Part shown: piece after piece, positions 47,223 to 58,800 of the stretch
Layout of the letters: the number at the start of each line of letters is the position of its first letter
Numbering within the stretch: position 1 is the stretch's first letter
Translations under genes and position numbers: made by a program
Notes under the pieces: generated by a model
The model's database searches: none
What the model was told of the DNA's origin: nothing
The model's input: only the letters and a program-made list of their open reading frames with translations
NCBI GenBank assembly: GCA_001510575.1
Contig: LNGK01000010.1
Location: 867,825 to 931,824, forward strand
From: Knoxdaviesia capensis
Lineage: Eukaryota > Ascomycota > Sordariomycetes > Microascales > Gondwanamycetaceae
Direction: 5' to 3'
DNA length: 64,000 bases

Positions 47223-49189
47223 AGCATCGGTGTTCGTCTCTCTTCCTTCGTTACTCTTCTCCACACACACAGTCCAAGCCGGCGTAATTTAGAAGGGGTA
47301 TGATTAGACTGGGAGGGGTTGCATGAAGGAGGGGCTGTTAGAGGGAGTCAGTCGTCTTTTTTTTCTAGTTTCTGCAGTTCTCTTCTTTCATGAGTGTGAA
47401 GAATGGCTTTTTTTCTTTCTTATTTTGTGTGTTGAAGACGGGAAGTTCTGTTTTCTCGGGCTCTCTTCATGTTTTCTTTTTTTTCTAAAGCGTCTTCTAT
47501 CATATTTCGTTTGGGTGTTATTGTTCCTCTGCAGTCCGGCTTTCTAGTTGGGCTTGCTTGGGCTGGCCTTCACATGTTCCCGTCATGGAGCCAGCTTCAT
47601 CAGTGTTTCAACTTGTTCTCTCTCACTTTTTTGTTGTTTTGTTTGTTTCCTGTATCTGTTCGTCTTTACTACTACTTGCTGTGTCTATCTCTCGTTTCCT
47701 TGATTATCTACTACTTTTATTCTTTTTCTTTCTCTGAACGTCGTCTCTCTCAACCCCATGTACCGTGTGTATCATGAGAAGCAAGGCGAGATGGATGGAC
47801 AGCGGTTGGATGAGGAAAACGGTGCACGTGTGGTTCCTGGATTAGATTTGCATACTTTGTTTTCTTGCCGTTCCGTTCGCCTTGCCTTGTCGTTCGCTTT
47901 GTGTGTTTGCGTGCTCGTTTTGCAGTTTTTGTGTTGAAGTTCCTTTTTTGTTTTCGAAATCAATGCTTTTTGGAGGGAGGACATTCTTCTTTTTCGTATC
48001 ATTTGGGGTTTCTGTACGTAGTACAATTACGGGGAGGATAATTTAATATATGGTCCCGGGTCCTCCTTCTCTCTTGCTGTTGGAGATGGACGTGCAGTAA
48101 GAGAGTCTTCGTCAAAGTGTATTCACTGGCATGCAGATAGACGTTCGTTTGCACGGGGAGGTATCGCTCGGAGCCCTGAACGATAACGCGGGCAGCTCCT
48201 TTGGTGGTGGTTTTTGGCATTTGCACGTCAATTTTCCGGGACACGCGATATCCAGGGCGTCCTTGCGGCACCAGAGGGAGATTGAGTTGGGTGGTCGTCA
48301 GGCCATTTGCACGCGTAACATACTTTGGAGGAAGGTTTGTGGAAGTTGTACGAAGGCCTGTACGACGGACTGGACGGAGTAAGCAGAAAATCAAGGAGTG
48401 GGCAAAACCGGGCGGAAATGAAGGCGAAGGGGTGCGGGCAAAGTGCAGGCGGGATTCAATGGGAATTTTGCAGCGAAGGCTTGACTTGACCTCAGCACTG
48501 ACCCAAGCGTGCAACTTATATAATCAAATGGCATTATTAGTTTTTTAACATTTTACTCAGAATTCTGTATTGGCGCTCCTGCCGGGGCTGTTGACGACCA
48601 AGTTCACGGCCTGATTTGGCCACATTCGTTGTAGCATTAATTATCGTTAGTAGGTGCTGCAGGAGAATACTACGGATTGAGATCCCGGTGATGGTGCAAG
48701 TCAGAGATCAATCGCAAGCTTGATTGTAGCATTTATGGAGCGAGCGGGCATAATCACTTATCGCGGTACCTTTTTTCTTATTCTTTTTTCTTTTCATCCG
48801 TCATCCCGCGTCGTTGGCGTCGGTGTATCCAGACTTGTGGCCGCCCCTATTCCATAATTTTTTCGTGCTTCCTTCCCGATGATGGGCTTACCTGATCTTT
48901 CTTCAACTTCCTTTGCACTCTGGCAACTTTTTCTTCGCTTTTATTTTTTCTTCTTGTCTTTCTGGCTCTTTGCTGTTTTGTATTTGGGTTCATTGGGTGA
49001 ATACTAGCCGGTTTTCTCAATCCATCATCGTCCTGACTGAGATCTTTGCCTGCCTGCCTGCCTTTCTCTTCTCCCCGTGTCGATTGCTTTCTTGGCTGGT
49101 GGAGTGACGTACCAACGAGACACCAACGCCGACACATCCGATCTCCGGACCCTCACGTGAGCCCGCCGTGCCGTCTCCCCGGTGTCCGA

Positions 49190-49198
49190 TATATATAA
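49190..49198 (+). promoter_or_regulatory. TATA box of lcb1
   Basis: TATATATAA lies 112-120 bases upstream of the ATG, with an E-box CACGTG 31 bases further upstream (49154-49159). The spacing fits transcription starting at about 49220-49240. Confidence 0.5.
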
Positions 49199-49268
49199 TC
49201 TCTATCCTCTTTCCTTCTCAAACAACAACTCACTCCCGAACCTGATACCCACCGACCGGCATCCCCGA

Positions 49269-49269
<1 letters not shown>

Positions 49270-49303
<34 letters not shown>

Positions 49304-49304
49304 G
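49270..49304 (+). repeat. (CAA)n tract in the lcb1 5' leader
   Basis: About 12 CAA/ACA units ending 6 bases before the ATG. Unstructured CAA repeats in 5' leaders are known to favour ribosome scanning. Confidence 0.85.
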
Positions 49305-49309
49305 CAAAC

Positions 49310-51171
49310 ATGGATCTCGAGCAGATGCAGAAGCTCTCGGCCACCGCCCAGCACGAACTGGCGGCCATCCTGTCCAAGGTGCCCGGCAGTGCCGTGGTGG
49401 CCCGCTACGTGCGGTCGAGCTACCAGAATGATCCGGTGCGGTCGGCCATAGAGTTGGTGCTGGTGCTGTTCGTGATTCGCTACATGCTGTCGCCGTCGTA
49501 TCCGACCCAGACCCAGAACTTTGTCAAGTTGCGGGAGGATGTATGCAGGTCCCCTTCTCTTGTTGATTGCCGTTTTCCAAGGCGGTGGTGGTTGGAAGCA
49601 GTGAAAGAAAAAGGACGTGTAAACTGACTGACTCGATGTTTGGTTCTTTTTAGGAAATCGATGAGCTGGTCGAGGATTGGACCCCTGAGCCGCTGGTGCA
49701 GCCGCAGACTGCTTTTGAGGAGAACGAGGCCGAGAAGCTGCCTGTTGTGGTTGGGTGAGTAAACTGTTCTTTTTTCCTCCCGGGCTGGTATGCATGACAG
49801 ACTGCCGGCCTGCCTTCTATCCAACGAGTCTAACCGACAATCTTTGCTGTTGCAGCCCCTCCGGCCCCAAGGTCAAGCTCGCCAACGGCAAGACCGTCAC
49901 CAACCTCGCCTCGTCCAACTTCTACAACTTCAACGCCAACGAGCAGATCCGCGAAAAGGGCATCCAGATCCTCCGCGCCTATGGTGTTGGCCCGTGCGGC
50001 CCGCCGCAGTTCTACGGCACCCAGGACATCCATGTGAAGGCCGAGGCCGACATTGCCGCTTTCCTTGGCACCGAGGGCAGCATCGTGTATGCCCAGGCCT
50101 TCTCGACCATCTCCAGCGTGATCCCCGCCTTCTGCAAGCGCGGTGACGTGATTGTGGCCGATAGCGCCGTCAACTACGGAATCCGCCGCGGCCTCGAGAT
50201 CTCGCGCAGTAACATCCGCTGGTACAACCACGGCGACATGGAGCACCTTGAGTCGGTGCTGAAGCAGGTCGTCCGGGAGCAGTCCAAGAAGAAGCTGACG
50301 CGCCGCTTTATTGTCACCGAGGCCCTGTTCGAGGGCACTGGCGACTGCGTGTCGCTGCCCAAGCTGATCGAGCTGAAGGAGAAGTACAAGTTCCGCATCA
50401 TCCTGGACGAGTCGTGCTCGTTTGCCGTGCTCGGCCGCAATGGCCGTGGCCTGACCGAGGCCCAGAACGTCGACCCGTCGCAGGTGGATATGATTGTCGG
50501 CTCGCTGGCCGGTCCCCTGTGTGCTGGCGGTGGTTTCTGTGCCGGCACCATGGACATTGTCAACCACCAGCGCATCACCGCGGCCTCGTACACCTTCTCG
50601 GCTGCCCTGCCCGCCATGCTGGCCGTGACTACCAGCGAGGCCATTGCGCTCCTCCAGGCCAACCCGGATGTCCTGGAGCAGGTGCGCAAGAACATCCGTG
50701 TGATGACCGACCAGCTGGATCCTCGCTCCGACTGGGTGTCGTGCTCCAGCGCCCCGGAGAACCCGGTGCTGCTGCTGAACATAAAGCTGGAGGTCGTGGA
50801 GAAGCGCCGGTTGACTGTGGAGGATGAGGAGCAGCTTCTGCAGGAGGTTGTCGAGGAGGTATGTTCCCGCCCCGTTTTTGCTTTGCTTTGCTTTTTCTTC
50901 TTGTTTTTCCCCCCTGGAAATATACGTGTGAACTAACCAATGTTTCTTTCTTTAGTGCCTTGCCAACGGCGTTCTGATCACCCGCCTGAAGATCGCCCCC
51001 GTCAGCGAGGGTCTGGCGCCCAAGAACCTGCCGTTCCCCATCCGCCCCGCGCTCAAGGTGTGTGTCACCAGCGGCCTGAGCAAGAAGGAGATCGAGAAGG
51101 CCGGCGTAACCATTCGCCATGCCATCACCAAGGTCATGAAGTCCAACAGCAAGGCCGCTGTTTCGAACTAA
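49310..51171 (+). CDS. lcb1: Serine palmitoyltransferase subunit 1 (Lcb1)
   Basis: Exons 49310-49540, 49654-49754, 49856-50858 and 50956-51171 give 516 aa. With Lcb2 this subunit condenses serine and palmitoyl-CoA in the ER membrane, the first step of sphingolipid synthesis. One membrane segment (about 46-61, IELVLVLFVIRYML) is followed by the alpha-oxoamine synthase fold: LASSNFYNFNANEQI, then GVGPCGPPQFYGTQD, with Cys158 equivalent to the residue mutated in human HSAN1 (C133), and ILDESCSFAVLGRNGRGLTE. At the PLP-lysine site the chain reads GSLAGPLCAGGGFC, without lysine, which marks it as the non-catalytic Lcb1 rather than Lcb2. Length is close to other fungal Lcb1 proteins. The start was chosen at the first Met after the CAA leader. 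Confidence 0.95.
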
Positions 51172-53251
51172 ACGTCTCTCCACCCTTGCGTTTGAAGACA
51201 CCCACTCCTGCGTGGGTTTCCTCGTTGCCTTTCGGCCTTTCTTATAAATAAGAGAGCCCTGATTACGATGATCACTTTCACGACTCCTGTCCCCGCCACA
51301 TCTTCCCTTTTCTTCTTCTGCGGGTCGACTACTCCTGACTCCTGATGCAGCGCGTCCCGGCCGGCCCTGGGACGACCTTGAGATGCCGCACGTGGCTGCC
51401 ATTGCACCTTGGTCCGAGTCTCTCTCTATACCTTGGTTCAGCCTATTTTCTTTTCTTTCTTTATTTCGGGCTCGAAATTTCATGCTCTGTACATTTTATA
51501 ATAATTTCTTTTTTTATGGCGCTTTTTTTCTCTTTTTTCTCTCTATTGGTGCAGGGAGGGCAAGGTACACGATAATACGAAGCGGGGTGGAATAGGATGT
51601 ACCGGACTTTTTTTGCTCCTGGGAACGCGGAAGGCCATTGCTTGGTGGCTTGTTCACGAGTGGAGGTTTAATCGATAGAGGCGTTGGAAGTGAAGTACCT
51701 GAGTAATAGAGTCCCAAGTGGGTGATTTGATATGATTTGGCGAGGTGCATCTGCGTGATTGTATGTGTGCTTGTGCTCGTTTGCTTGTAGAGAGAGTGGC
51801 TGGAAGCGTGATGTCGTCAGTCCGGCGTTTGTTCAAACGGGATGAACGGGGGAAGGAGCCAGCGCTTGACGCGAAGGACAGTGAGATATGGGAAGGCACG
51901 ATCGGCAATGGCGTTTGAATGGCGTTTGCCCCGGTGCTTAGGCTTTCAAGCCACACGCGGGTTTCTTGAACTCCATCTCATCGCCGACCGGCTTTACAGT
52001 TGGACTCTGGCCTCTTCCTCTCTCGTTCAGTTTTTCCATTTTTCTCACTTCTAGTCTCCTCGATATTCTGCTATGCGTGTGAACTGCATTTTGAGCCGAT
52101 TCTTGAGCATTCGCTCCAAGACACAAGTTGAAGCAACGCTTTATATCCTATTTGTCTTTCGATATCCGCCATCCCGACTCTCTCCGAAATGATAATCCGT
52201 CCCATTCTAAATTCAAAAGAAAATGAATTGCGCTGAGTATTCCTTCCCCGGACTAGAAAAGGCCCGTAAAGCACACATGAAGAATAGGAATTGCATGCAA
52301 ACTCATCATCCGGTTTCCATGCGGTAAATGCAGGTACGTTGAACGGCGGAGTCTATGGTCCTTTCGTGCCGATCTGACTCTTCATCGAAGAGAGTGAATA
52401 AGGAGGGGAGAAGGACGGGAAGCAACACATTTTCGACACTCTGGCCCACTATGCACACACGGCTGAGCAGGATGGGACGAACAGGAGAGGCAAAAAAGGG
52501 TCCTGGCTTCCCTCTCCTCCCCCCTCTTAATATATGGCGGATGATCCGAAATTGCCAGTCAATGCAGGTACAATACCCAGTGAGATTCTGGGGTGGCACC
52601 TTTTTTTTTGTTTTATCCCCATTCTCCCAGCTGTGTAGGGGGTTTCTTTTTCTTTTTTGCGTGTTGACACTTGACAGCAACTATCGGCTATGCCGGCGAT
52701 CATCCTGGATGTGTCTTAGTCTGACAGCAGCTGCCTGAACCGAATATGGAGATGTTTGCCTGCGTTGAACATCGTCCATTCTGGTGGTTCGTGGCTTCCT
52801 CTGAAAGTCAGACCATGCTATCCGTAGCACAGAGAACTCGTCATGCTTGATTCAGGCCAACGCCGACAACCATCGCCGAGGAACGAACGCCGGATTGTCT
52901 GACTTCGCGAACGTCATGCGTGGTACGGGAAAGTGTGGTTGACAGGAACGTCCCTTTTGTCGAATTTTGAAACCGAGATGCCATTTCCAAAACGGTTCTG
53001 TTCTCTTTCTTTTTTATGGCTTAGTTCGGCTGGGGTTAGCCACGGGTTCCTCAGCCCAGGGAGACTGACACCTCTCGTGGAACTTTCTCTCTCTTGTCCC
53101 CCGCCTCATTCAGGAATGCACAAGGCCCGGCTGGAGTAACTGCCTCTCCGGTAAGTTGGCGGTTCTCCAGAATTGTAATCCCGGAAGAGAGGACGCGAGG
53201 ACAAGGCGGCCAAGCCCCTCACAGAACCAGAAAAAAACAGAAGTTCATCTC

Positions 53252-53255
<4 letters not shown>

Positions 53256-53304
<49 letters not shown>
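53256..53304. repeat. (CT)n microsatellite
   Basis: About 24 CT units in non-coding DNA. Confidence 0.95.
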
Positions 53305-53306
<2 letters not shown>

Positions 53307-53849
53307 ACCCGGTCTGACCTTCCGGATAGATGCTGCAATATATCGAGAAAGATCCATGAAAACTAGAACGGGAAAAGTCCGCCACTTGGCTTTTGTTTGT
53401 CCTCTTTACTCCCGTTTGGGACGCAATTAATATGCATGTAAGTGGGCTACAAACAAAATTTTGCAGTGTATGGTAGAGTCACTTACACTTTCTCGAACAC
53501 CACGGCCAGAATTCCAAAGTCCAACTCTTTTTTTTTTTTTTTCCTCGCTCGGGTGTAATCACTCGCCTGTCGGGAAGACATTCCTCGGTTAACGATCCAG
53601 ACTTTTCGCGGTCTGGTGTCTTTCCACGGGTCCTTTTCAATATCCCTTCTGGCCATCCAAAGGAGCCACAGTTCGGCGAATTGGGGCTGTTCCCCTCTTC
53701 GTTGATATTAACAGCTCGCAGATATGGCCGGCGGAATCGAGGCTAGCTAAGACGCCATGGCAGCCCGGAAAGCGGAGAATGGGAGAGGCAATGTCCAGGG
53801 GACGAGAGTATATTGGGGCGGAGAACTTATGGGAGGTCAAGAGGGGAAG

Positions 53850-53852
<3 letters not shown>

Positions 53853-53883
<31 letters not shown>
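53853..53883. repeat. (GA)n microsatellite
   Basis: About 15 GA units, 550 bases after the CT repeat and of opposite sense, so the two could pair in a transcript. Confidence 0.9.
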
Positions 53884-53886
<3 letters not shown>

Positions 53887-54782
53887 AGAGCCGCTTGGTT
53901 GTGCCATGTGGCAGTCGGATTTGCTTCCCGCTGCATCGACTCTCGGCTCCCCTTCTTCCACGGGATCCCCTCTGTGTGTTCAAATATCTTCTTTCGAGAA
54001 GTCAGCCCACGGCTTCTCTCTGAGAGAGGACACATGGTTCTCCATCCTGGAATGCCGGGCCTCTGAAAAAATAGGGGAGAGAACGGCAACAGGAGCCGGG
54101 CGAGAAGGACGACGACAAGAAGCTGAACAGTTTGGTCAAGTGTAGACCACACCGTACACTTGGCCTCTTCCATCTCCCTCTCTCCCCTCTTTGTGCTGTG
54201 TGCCTCGTAGGGATTCTTGTCTGAGACTGGAGCCGGTGGTGGGTTCTTTGTCCGTCTGCTGATGCCGCGCCCCTCCTCACACGAGCGGTTCTCTCCCTTT
54301 CCTTGTTCTTGTGCGCGGGCCACGCTGGCAGTATCTTGCCGACAGAGTCGCCAGAACAAGCGAGACAAGAGGCATGAAAGAGGCGTGGTCTAACAAGGAA
54401 GCCGGCGTTGATCAAAGACACGCGGTGGCGCTTCCGGAGACGCAGACCTTGCTGTATGTCATCGTGTGTCGGGTTCTTTGTGTGGCTCTTTCGTCATTTT
54501 GCAAAATCCCGCTCTTGATGCTGGCTCTGGCGAGAAGACTGTCGAGTATATCTGTCGACGATACCCTCCTTTGATTTCTCGAGGTCTTGGACTTCGATCT
54601 GCTCATTAGCATCACTCTTCTCTCCGCCCTTCATTCTCTATCTCTCACTCTTATTGCTTGCCGAGCAGCTTTCGATATATACACTGCCTTTCTTTACGAA
54701 ACTTGTCTGCTTCTTTCTGCCTACCTCACAGTGGTAGTCTTTTTTTTAATTCCAACACTCCTTAACATCTCACAATACAAGC

Positions 54783-55823
54783 ATGGTCAAGTTCACGGCG
54801 TCCTTGGCCATCATGGCCGTCTTTGCTCGCCTGGTCGCGTGCCTCCCAACTGGTAAGTATCTGGACCTGGGCAGGATGGCTCCACGGGGACATAGCACGG
54901 ATGGCTCCCTGCTAACCGCTTTCTTCACGGCAGATGTTGTCACTCTTTTCAACCGTTCTTTGGCTGAACCTGCCCCGCGGAGCACTTCGGCCGATGAACA
55001 TGCCTCACACCTGGAAGCCCGTGACGGACGCTTCAGCGTGTCCTATGCTCCCTACACGCGAGACAATCAGTGCAAGAGCGCCGACCACATCACCGCCGAC
55101 TTTGGGACCCTCGCGCAGGAGTTTGACGGCGTGCGTATCTACGGCACCGACTGCAACCAGGTGGCCAACACCATGGCTGCAGCCCGCCAGCACAATCTCC
55201 GCATGTTCCTGGGTATCTGGGACGTGCGCAACGTAGATGGCGAGCTGGACACCCTGATTGACGGCGCCCGCAGCGACTGGGGCCGTGTGTCCGCCGTCAG
55301 CGTCGGCAATGAGCGGGTGAACAGCGGCGACGCCGACCCCGGCACCGTGCTTGCCGGAGTGCGGCGGGCGCGCGAGCGCCTGCGTGCTGCTGGCTACACC
55401 GGCCCGGTGGTGACGGTCGACACGTTCGTGGCGGTGATGCAGAACCCACGGCTGTGCGACGAGTCGGATTTCTGCGCGGTCAACATCCACGCGTTCTTCG
55501 ACGGCGGCGTGGCTGCGGCCGGGGCCGGCGACTTTGTTGCGCGCATGGTCGGCGAGGTGCGGAGCCGGCTGGCGGACCGGAACAAGCGGGTTGTGGTCAT
55601 GGAGACCGGGTGGCCGTGGCGCGGACAGGCGAACGGCGCGGCGGTGCCGGGGCTGGGCGAGCAGCGGGCGGCGCTGGAGTCGATCTCGCGGGCGTTTGAC
55701 GGGCACCAGGCCGATGTGGTCATGTTCTCCGGGTTCAATGATCTGTGGAAGGCCGATGAGGCTTGGAGCTTCCATGCTGAGCAGTACTGGGGGTTGTATG
55801 GACGCCAGTCGGCGTCGGACTAG
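54783..55823 (+). CDS. Secreted GH17 beta-1,3-glucanase-like cell-wall enzyme
   Basis: Exons 54783-54852 and 54934-55823 give 319 aa. The frame is open through the 81-nt intron, so an unspliced 346-aa reading is possible, but GTAAGT, GCTAACC and GGCAG ends make the intron convincing. It sits right after the signal peptide (MVKFTASLAIMAVFARLVACLP). GH17 enzymes hydrolyse or transfer beta-1,3-glucan in the wall. The fold signs are present: GVRIYGTDCNQV, the acid/base Glu150 in SVGNE, and the nucleophile Glu247 in METGWPW (spliced numbering). No GPI signal, Ser/Thr stalk or carbohydrate module is seen, so it is probably soluble or held in the wall; closest in layout to Bgl2/Scw-type short members. 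Glucosyltransferase versus hydrolase activity cannot be told from sequence. Confidence 0.9.
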   Translation: MVKFTASLAIMAVFARLVACLPTGKYLDLGRMAPRGHSTDGSLLTAFFTADVVTLFNRSLAEPAPRSTSADEHASHLEARDGRFSVSYAPYTRDNQCKSADHITADFGTLAQEFDGVRIYGTDCNQVANTMAAARQHNLRMFLGIWDVRNVDGELDTLIDGARSDWGRVSAVSVGNERVNSGDADPGTVLAGVRRARERLRAAGYTGPVVTVDTFVAVMQNPRLCDESDFCAVNIHAFFDGGVAAAGAGDFVARMVGEVRSRLADRNKRVVVMETGWPWRGQANGAAVPGLGEQRAALESISRAFDGHQADVVMFSGFNDLWKADEAWSFHAEQYWGLYGRQSASD

Positions 55824-58800
55824 ATTGTCTCTGAAGTTTTGGTTGTTCTTCTTTGTTGGAAACTTGCTTTAGGGTGCTTTCTTTGTCCTCATTGATTCTA
55901 TTCACATCAATGGCCTCTTGATGTCACTTTGGTTTACTTCCTTTCATTTGTCTCCCATTTTCTTTTCTTTTCCTGTTCCTTGAAAATACTTAGATAGATA
56001 ACCACCGCGAATCTCCAACTCCTTCTTTTCACAGTTCCAAAAGGCACATGTGTCTGGTCTAGGCCCAGCCATATTCACGCTGGGGGTGGTCCACTGGTCT
56101 AGACTTGTCGATGGGGCCTGGCCACCATGCCCTAGACAGCACAATGGCGTGTTCTTCACCGGGAGTCACAATGAGCATGTGTCGTTGCTCTTTTTGACAG
56201 AGCCGTCGGGATAGAGTGTGCGGGAAGCACTCGGACACCGTATCTTGCTCTTTGGTACCGCCGACTTCGCCGACCAGAGCGGGAGTGCCCAGTACGCCCC
56301 GCCTGGCAGATTCACTGGCAGTCTACGGACGAACCAGTCGGCAAAGTCGCAGTAGTTCCCGGCGGCCGTTGATTGTCTACAATAGCTGTTTCGCAACACC
56401 GGTACGGATGCAGGAGGGCGTGAAGGTTCACAGTTCAACGTGCTCCACAAACGAGTGTTTACCCGCGCCATCGGAGGGGGGCGGCGAAGACACAGAGCAC
56501 TTTGTATGTGCTGTATCTCCGCAGGTGACGTCGGCAAAAGAGGGTTAAACCAAGGAATCCGTAACGAGTGTCTTCTTTTTGTTTTTCGGTGCCCGATCGG
56601 GCGAACGACCAACAAGGCGCGTTTCTGGCTTTTGCGCTCCCTCCTCGCACAAACTCAGGGGAGACACTCACTCAGGTCACTCTCTGTTCCCCCGAAGATG
56701 TGAGGCCCCCTGTAAGACCAGGCTGGGAAACGCAGTAAGAAAGACACCAGGTTGCTTTGTGCACACTCTTTTCTTGTTCGCTGCAGTTCGCTGGGCCACA
56801 CGAAAACCGGCATGATCTGCGTTTCCAGGGTGCACACGAGCAGGACTAGACACATATTTGCTCAGTAGTCCTTGTCTGCGATCCTGACTGAGCACTGTCT
56901 ATCCCATAGCATGGAGGTCATCATATAACTCCTATTTTGAGATCGTAAAATGCCCCGGAGCACTCTGATACGGAGTATAGACGGTAAGAGCTGCACTCCA
57001 TGAGACTTGGTGGCGGTCGTCGCGGACTGCAAACGTCGTCTTGCGTGAGTTAAAGCTCATGGCATAAAGTTGTGCCTAGAATACTACTCCGTATGTTGAC
57101 GATTAATTAGTTCTTGGTAGAATCAGATGGTAAGTATGCAGTGCTAGTAAACATGATATCAATCTTACTCGGTAACAAGTTCATTCCACGCTGATGCTTC
57201 CCAGTAAAGTTGGGCTTGGCCCCGAAAAACCCACATGAAGAAATGAGATGAAGATGTTCACAGAGCCGTAAAAAAACGTATGCATTCCCATGCTCGCTAT
57301 GAGCGTGTGAAAAATTTGACACTCTGAAGCACTTGACAAGCCTTTACTCGCAACGACGGCGTATATCAGATACTCCATTCTCATGTTGCCCGGCGCCAAG
57401 CAGTGAAATGAGGAATGACCAGAAATCAACTTCAGAGCTGGAACACCGACAGGGAAGTTGAAAACTCCAACAATCCCTGATTGCTCTCCGGGGACATCAG
57501 CAATGCAAAGTGCGAAAAACAAAAGTGGCCTGATCGAAGATTGAAACACAGCAGTGTTCCTCGGGGAAGCTAGAAAAACGATAAAAAGAAGAGGATTTAT
57601 ACTCAACGAGAATACAGGGTTCCTCACTATGTCCCTCTCTGTCTCCGGCTGGCAAGCCTGTAAGCCGGGGGACCGACCAGCTTTGACTGGATAAATCAGC
57701 TTTGGCTGCGGCATGGGGCCTTGACAGTTGGGTTGTCGCGTTCATATTGCGAGGAAACATAGAGCTGGGATTAGAAGCCAAAGCGACGGAATCCTCTCGA
57801 GGATGGAGAGCAAAAGAAGAAAGAAAAAATAAGCTCGGTGCGCTGGGGAGCAAGAATCAGGAAAGATCCAGGGGGGGAGAGTGTGCACTTCACACTTCTG
57901 GGAACATAACCAGCGTGGAAAGGAAAGCCCTTGGATTCAACTGGCCAAATGGTCTGCCAAGGGGCAGCGAACAACCTTGATTTTAGGAGATTTCGGATGA
58001 CTGGTGGGATTTAAAGTTTCTCGGCTATTGCTCAGACTCCAAGGCAAAGCAAACATAACGTTATCGTGAGCCCGGCCGTGCCCGAGAAGACTGAGGGATG
58101 CCGGAACGGTAAAGTTGTGCGGCAAGATTTGTCAACCCGAACTTTGGAAAGCCGCTCTCTCTATAGTTCCTGTGGGAATATCAGCTTCATTCTCGGTTTT
58201 GTGAGGCAAGCTTGGTTCAGTCGGACTTCTGCATCCTGCCCCCCGTATCGTCGGTCCGTGCGGCAGGGTACCTGCATTCTGTTCTGTTCTCTCCGGCCAG
58301 TGCACTGTTCTGAAATATCTCTGGCGTGGCTAAACCCATTCTGCACTGAGCTATGTGATGCAGGACAGCTCCAGCAGTGATGTAACCCGACTATCAGCGT
58401 CTCCCCCCCCTCCCAAACGCAGAAATCCAACAAGAACAAAGCGTTTCAAAAACCAAAAGACCAAGGGTCAGGTTCGCATGGGTCCAGAAGGTCCCCCTGT
58501 TTCTTTCTGTCTTTCTTTTTCTTCTTGGTGCTCTTACTCTGGTGTTGGTATTGGTAGAGACCAGAGAGCACAATGAAATCTTGGGGTGAGATGGGAGGGG
58601 GGAATGGAGGCAATTCCCCATATCATCGTGGTCGTAGATATAAGCTTATTTGGCGGGCAAGAGAAAAAAGAGAGTTTTCTTCACGTAGCCGAGGAGTTTC
58701 TGTTCGCTTGAGTGAAATTCCCCGTGACAGGGGGCTCAGCAACGAAAAGTCCAGGCTCTCGTCGGGAACGTGGGGAGGAATGAAGTTGGACATGCCAAGC

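Larger units (their letters stand above)
47223..49309. other. fks1 3' flank and lcb1 upstream region
   Basis: T-rich 3' flank (47350-48000). No gene seen. The lcb1 end has CACGTG at 49154-49159 and a TATA box at 49190-49198, followed by a CAA-repeat leader. Confidence 0.5.
51172..54782. other. lcb1-GH17 intergenic region
   Basis: No supported gene in 3.6 kb. It contains CT (53256-53304) and GA (53853-53883) microsatellites and scattered T-runs. Open frames are short and unrecognised, or follow the repeats. CT-rich sequence at 54600-54760 is the probable promoter and leader of the GH17 gene. Confidence 0.45.
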
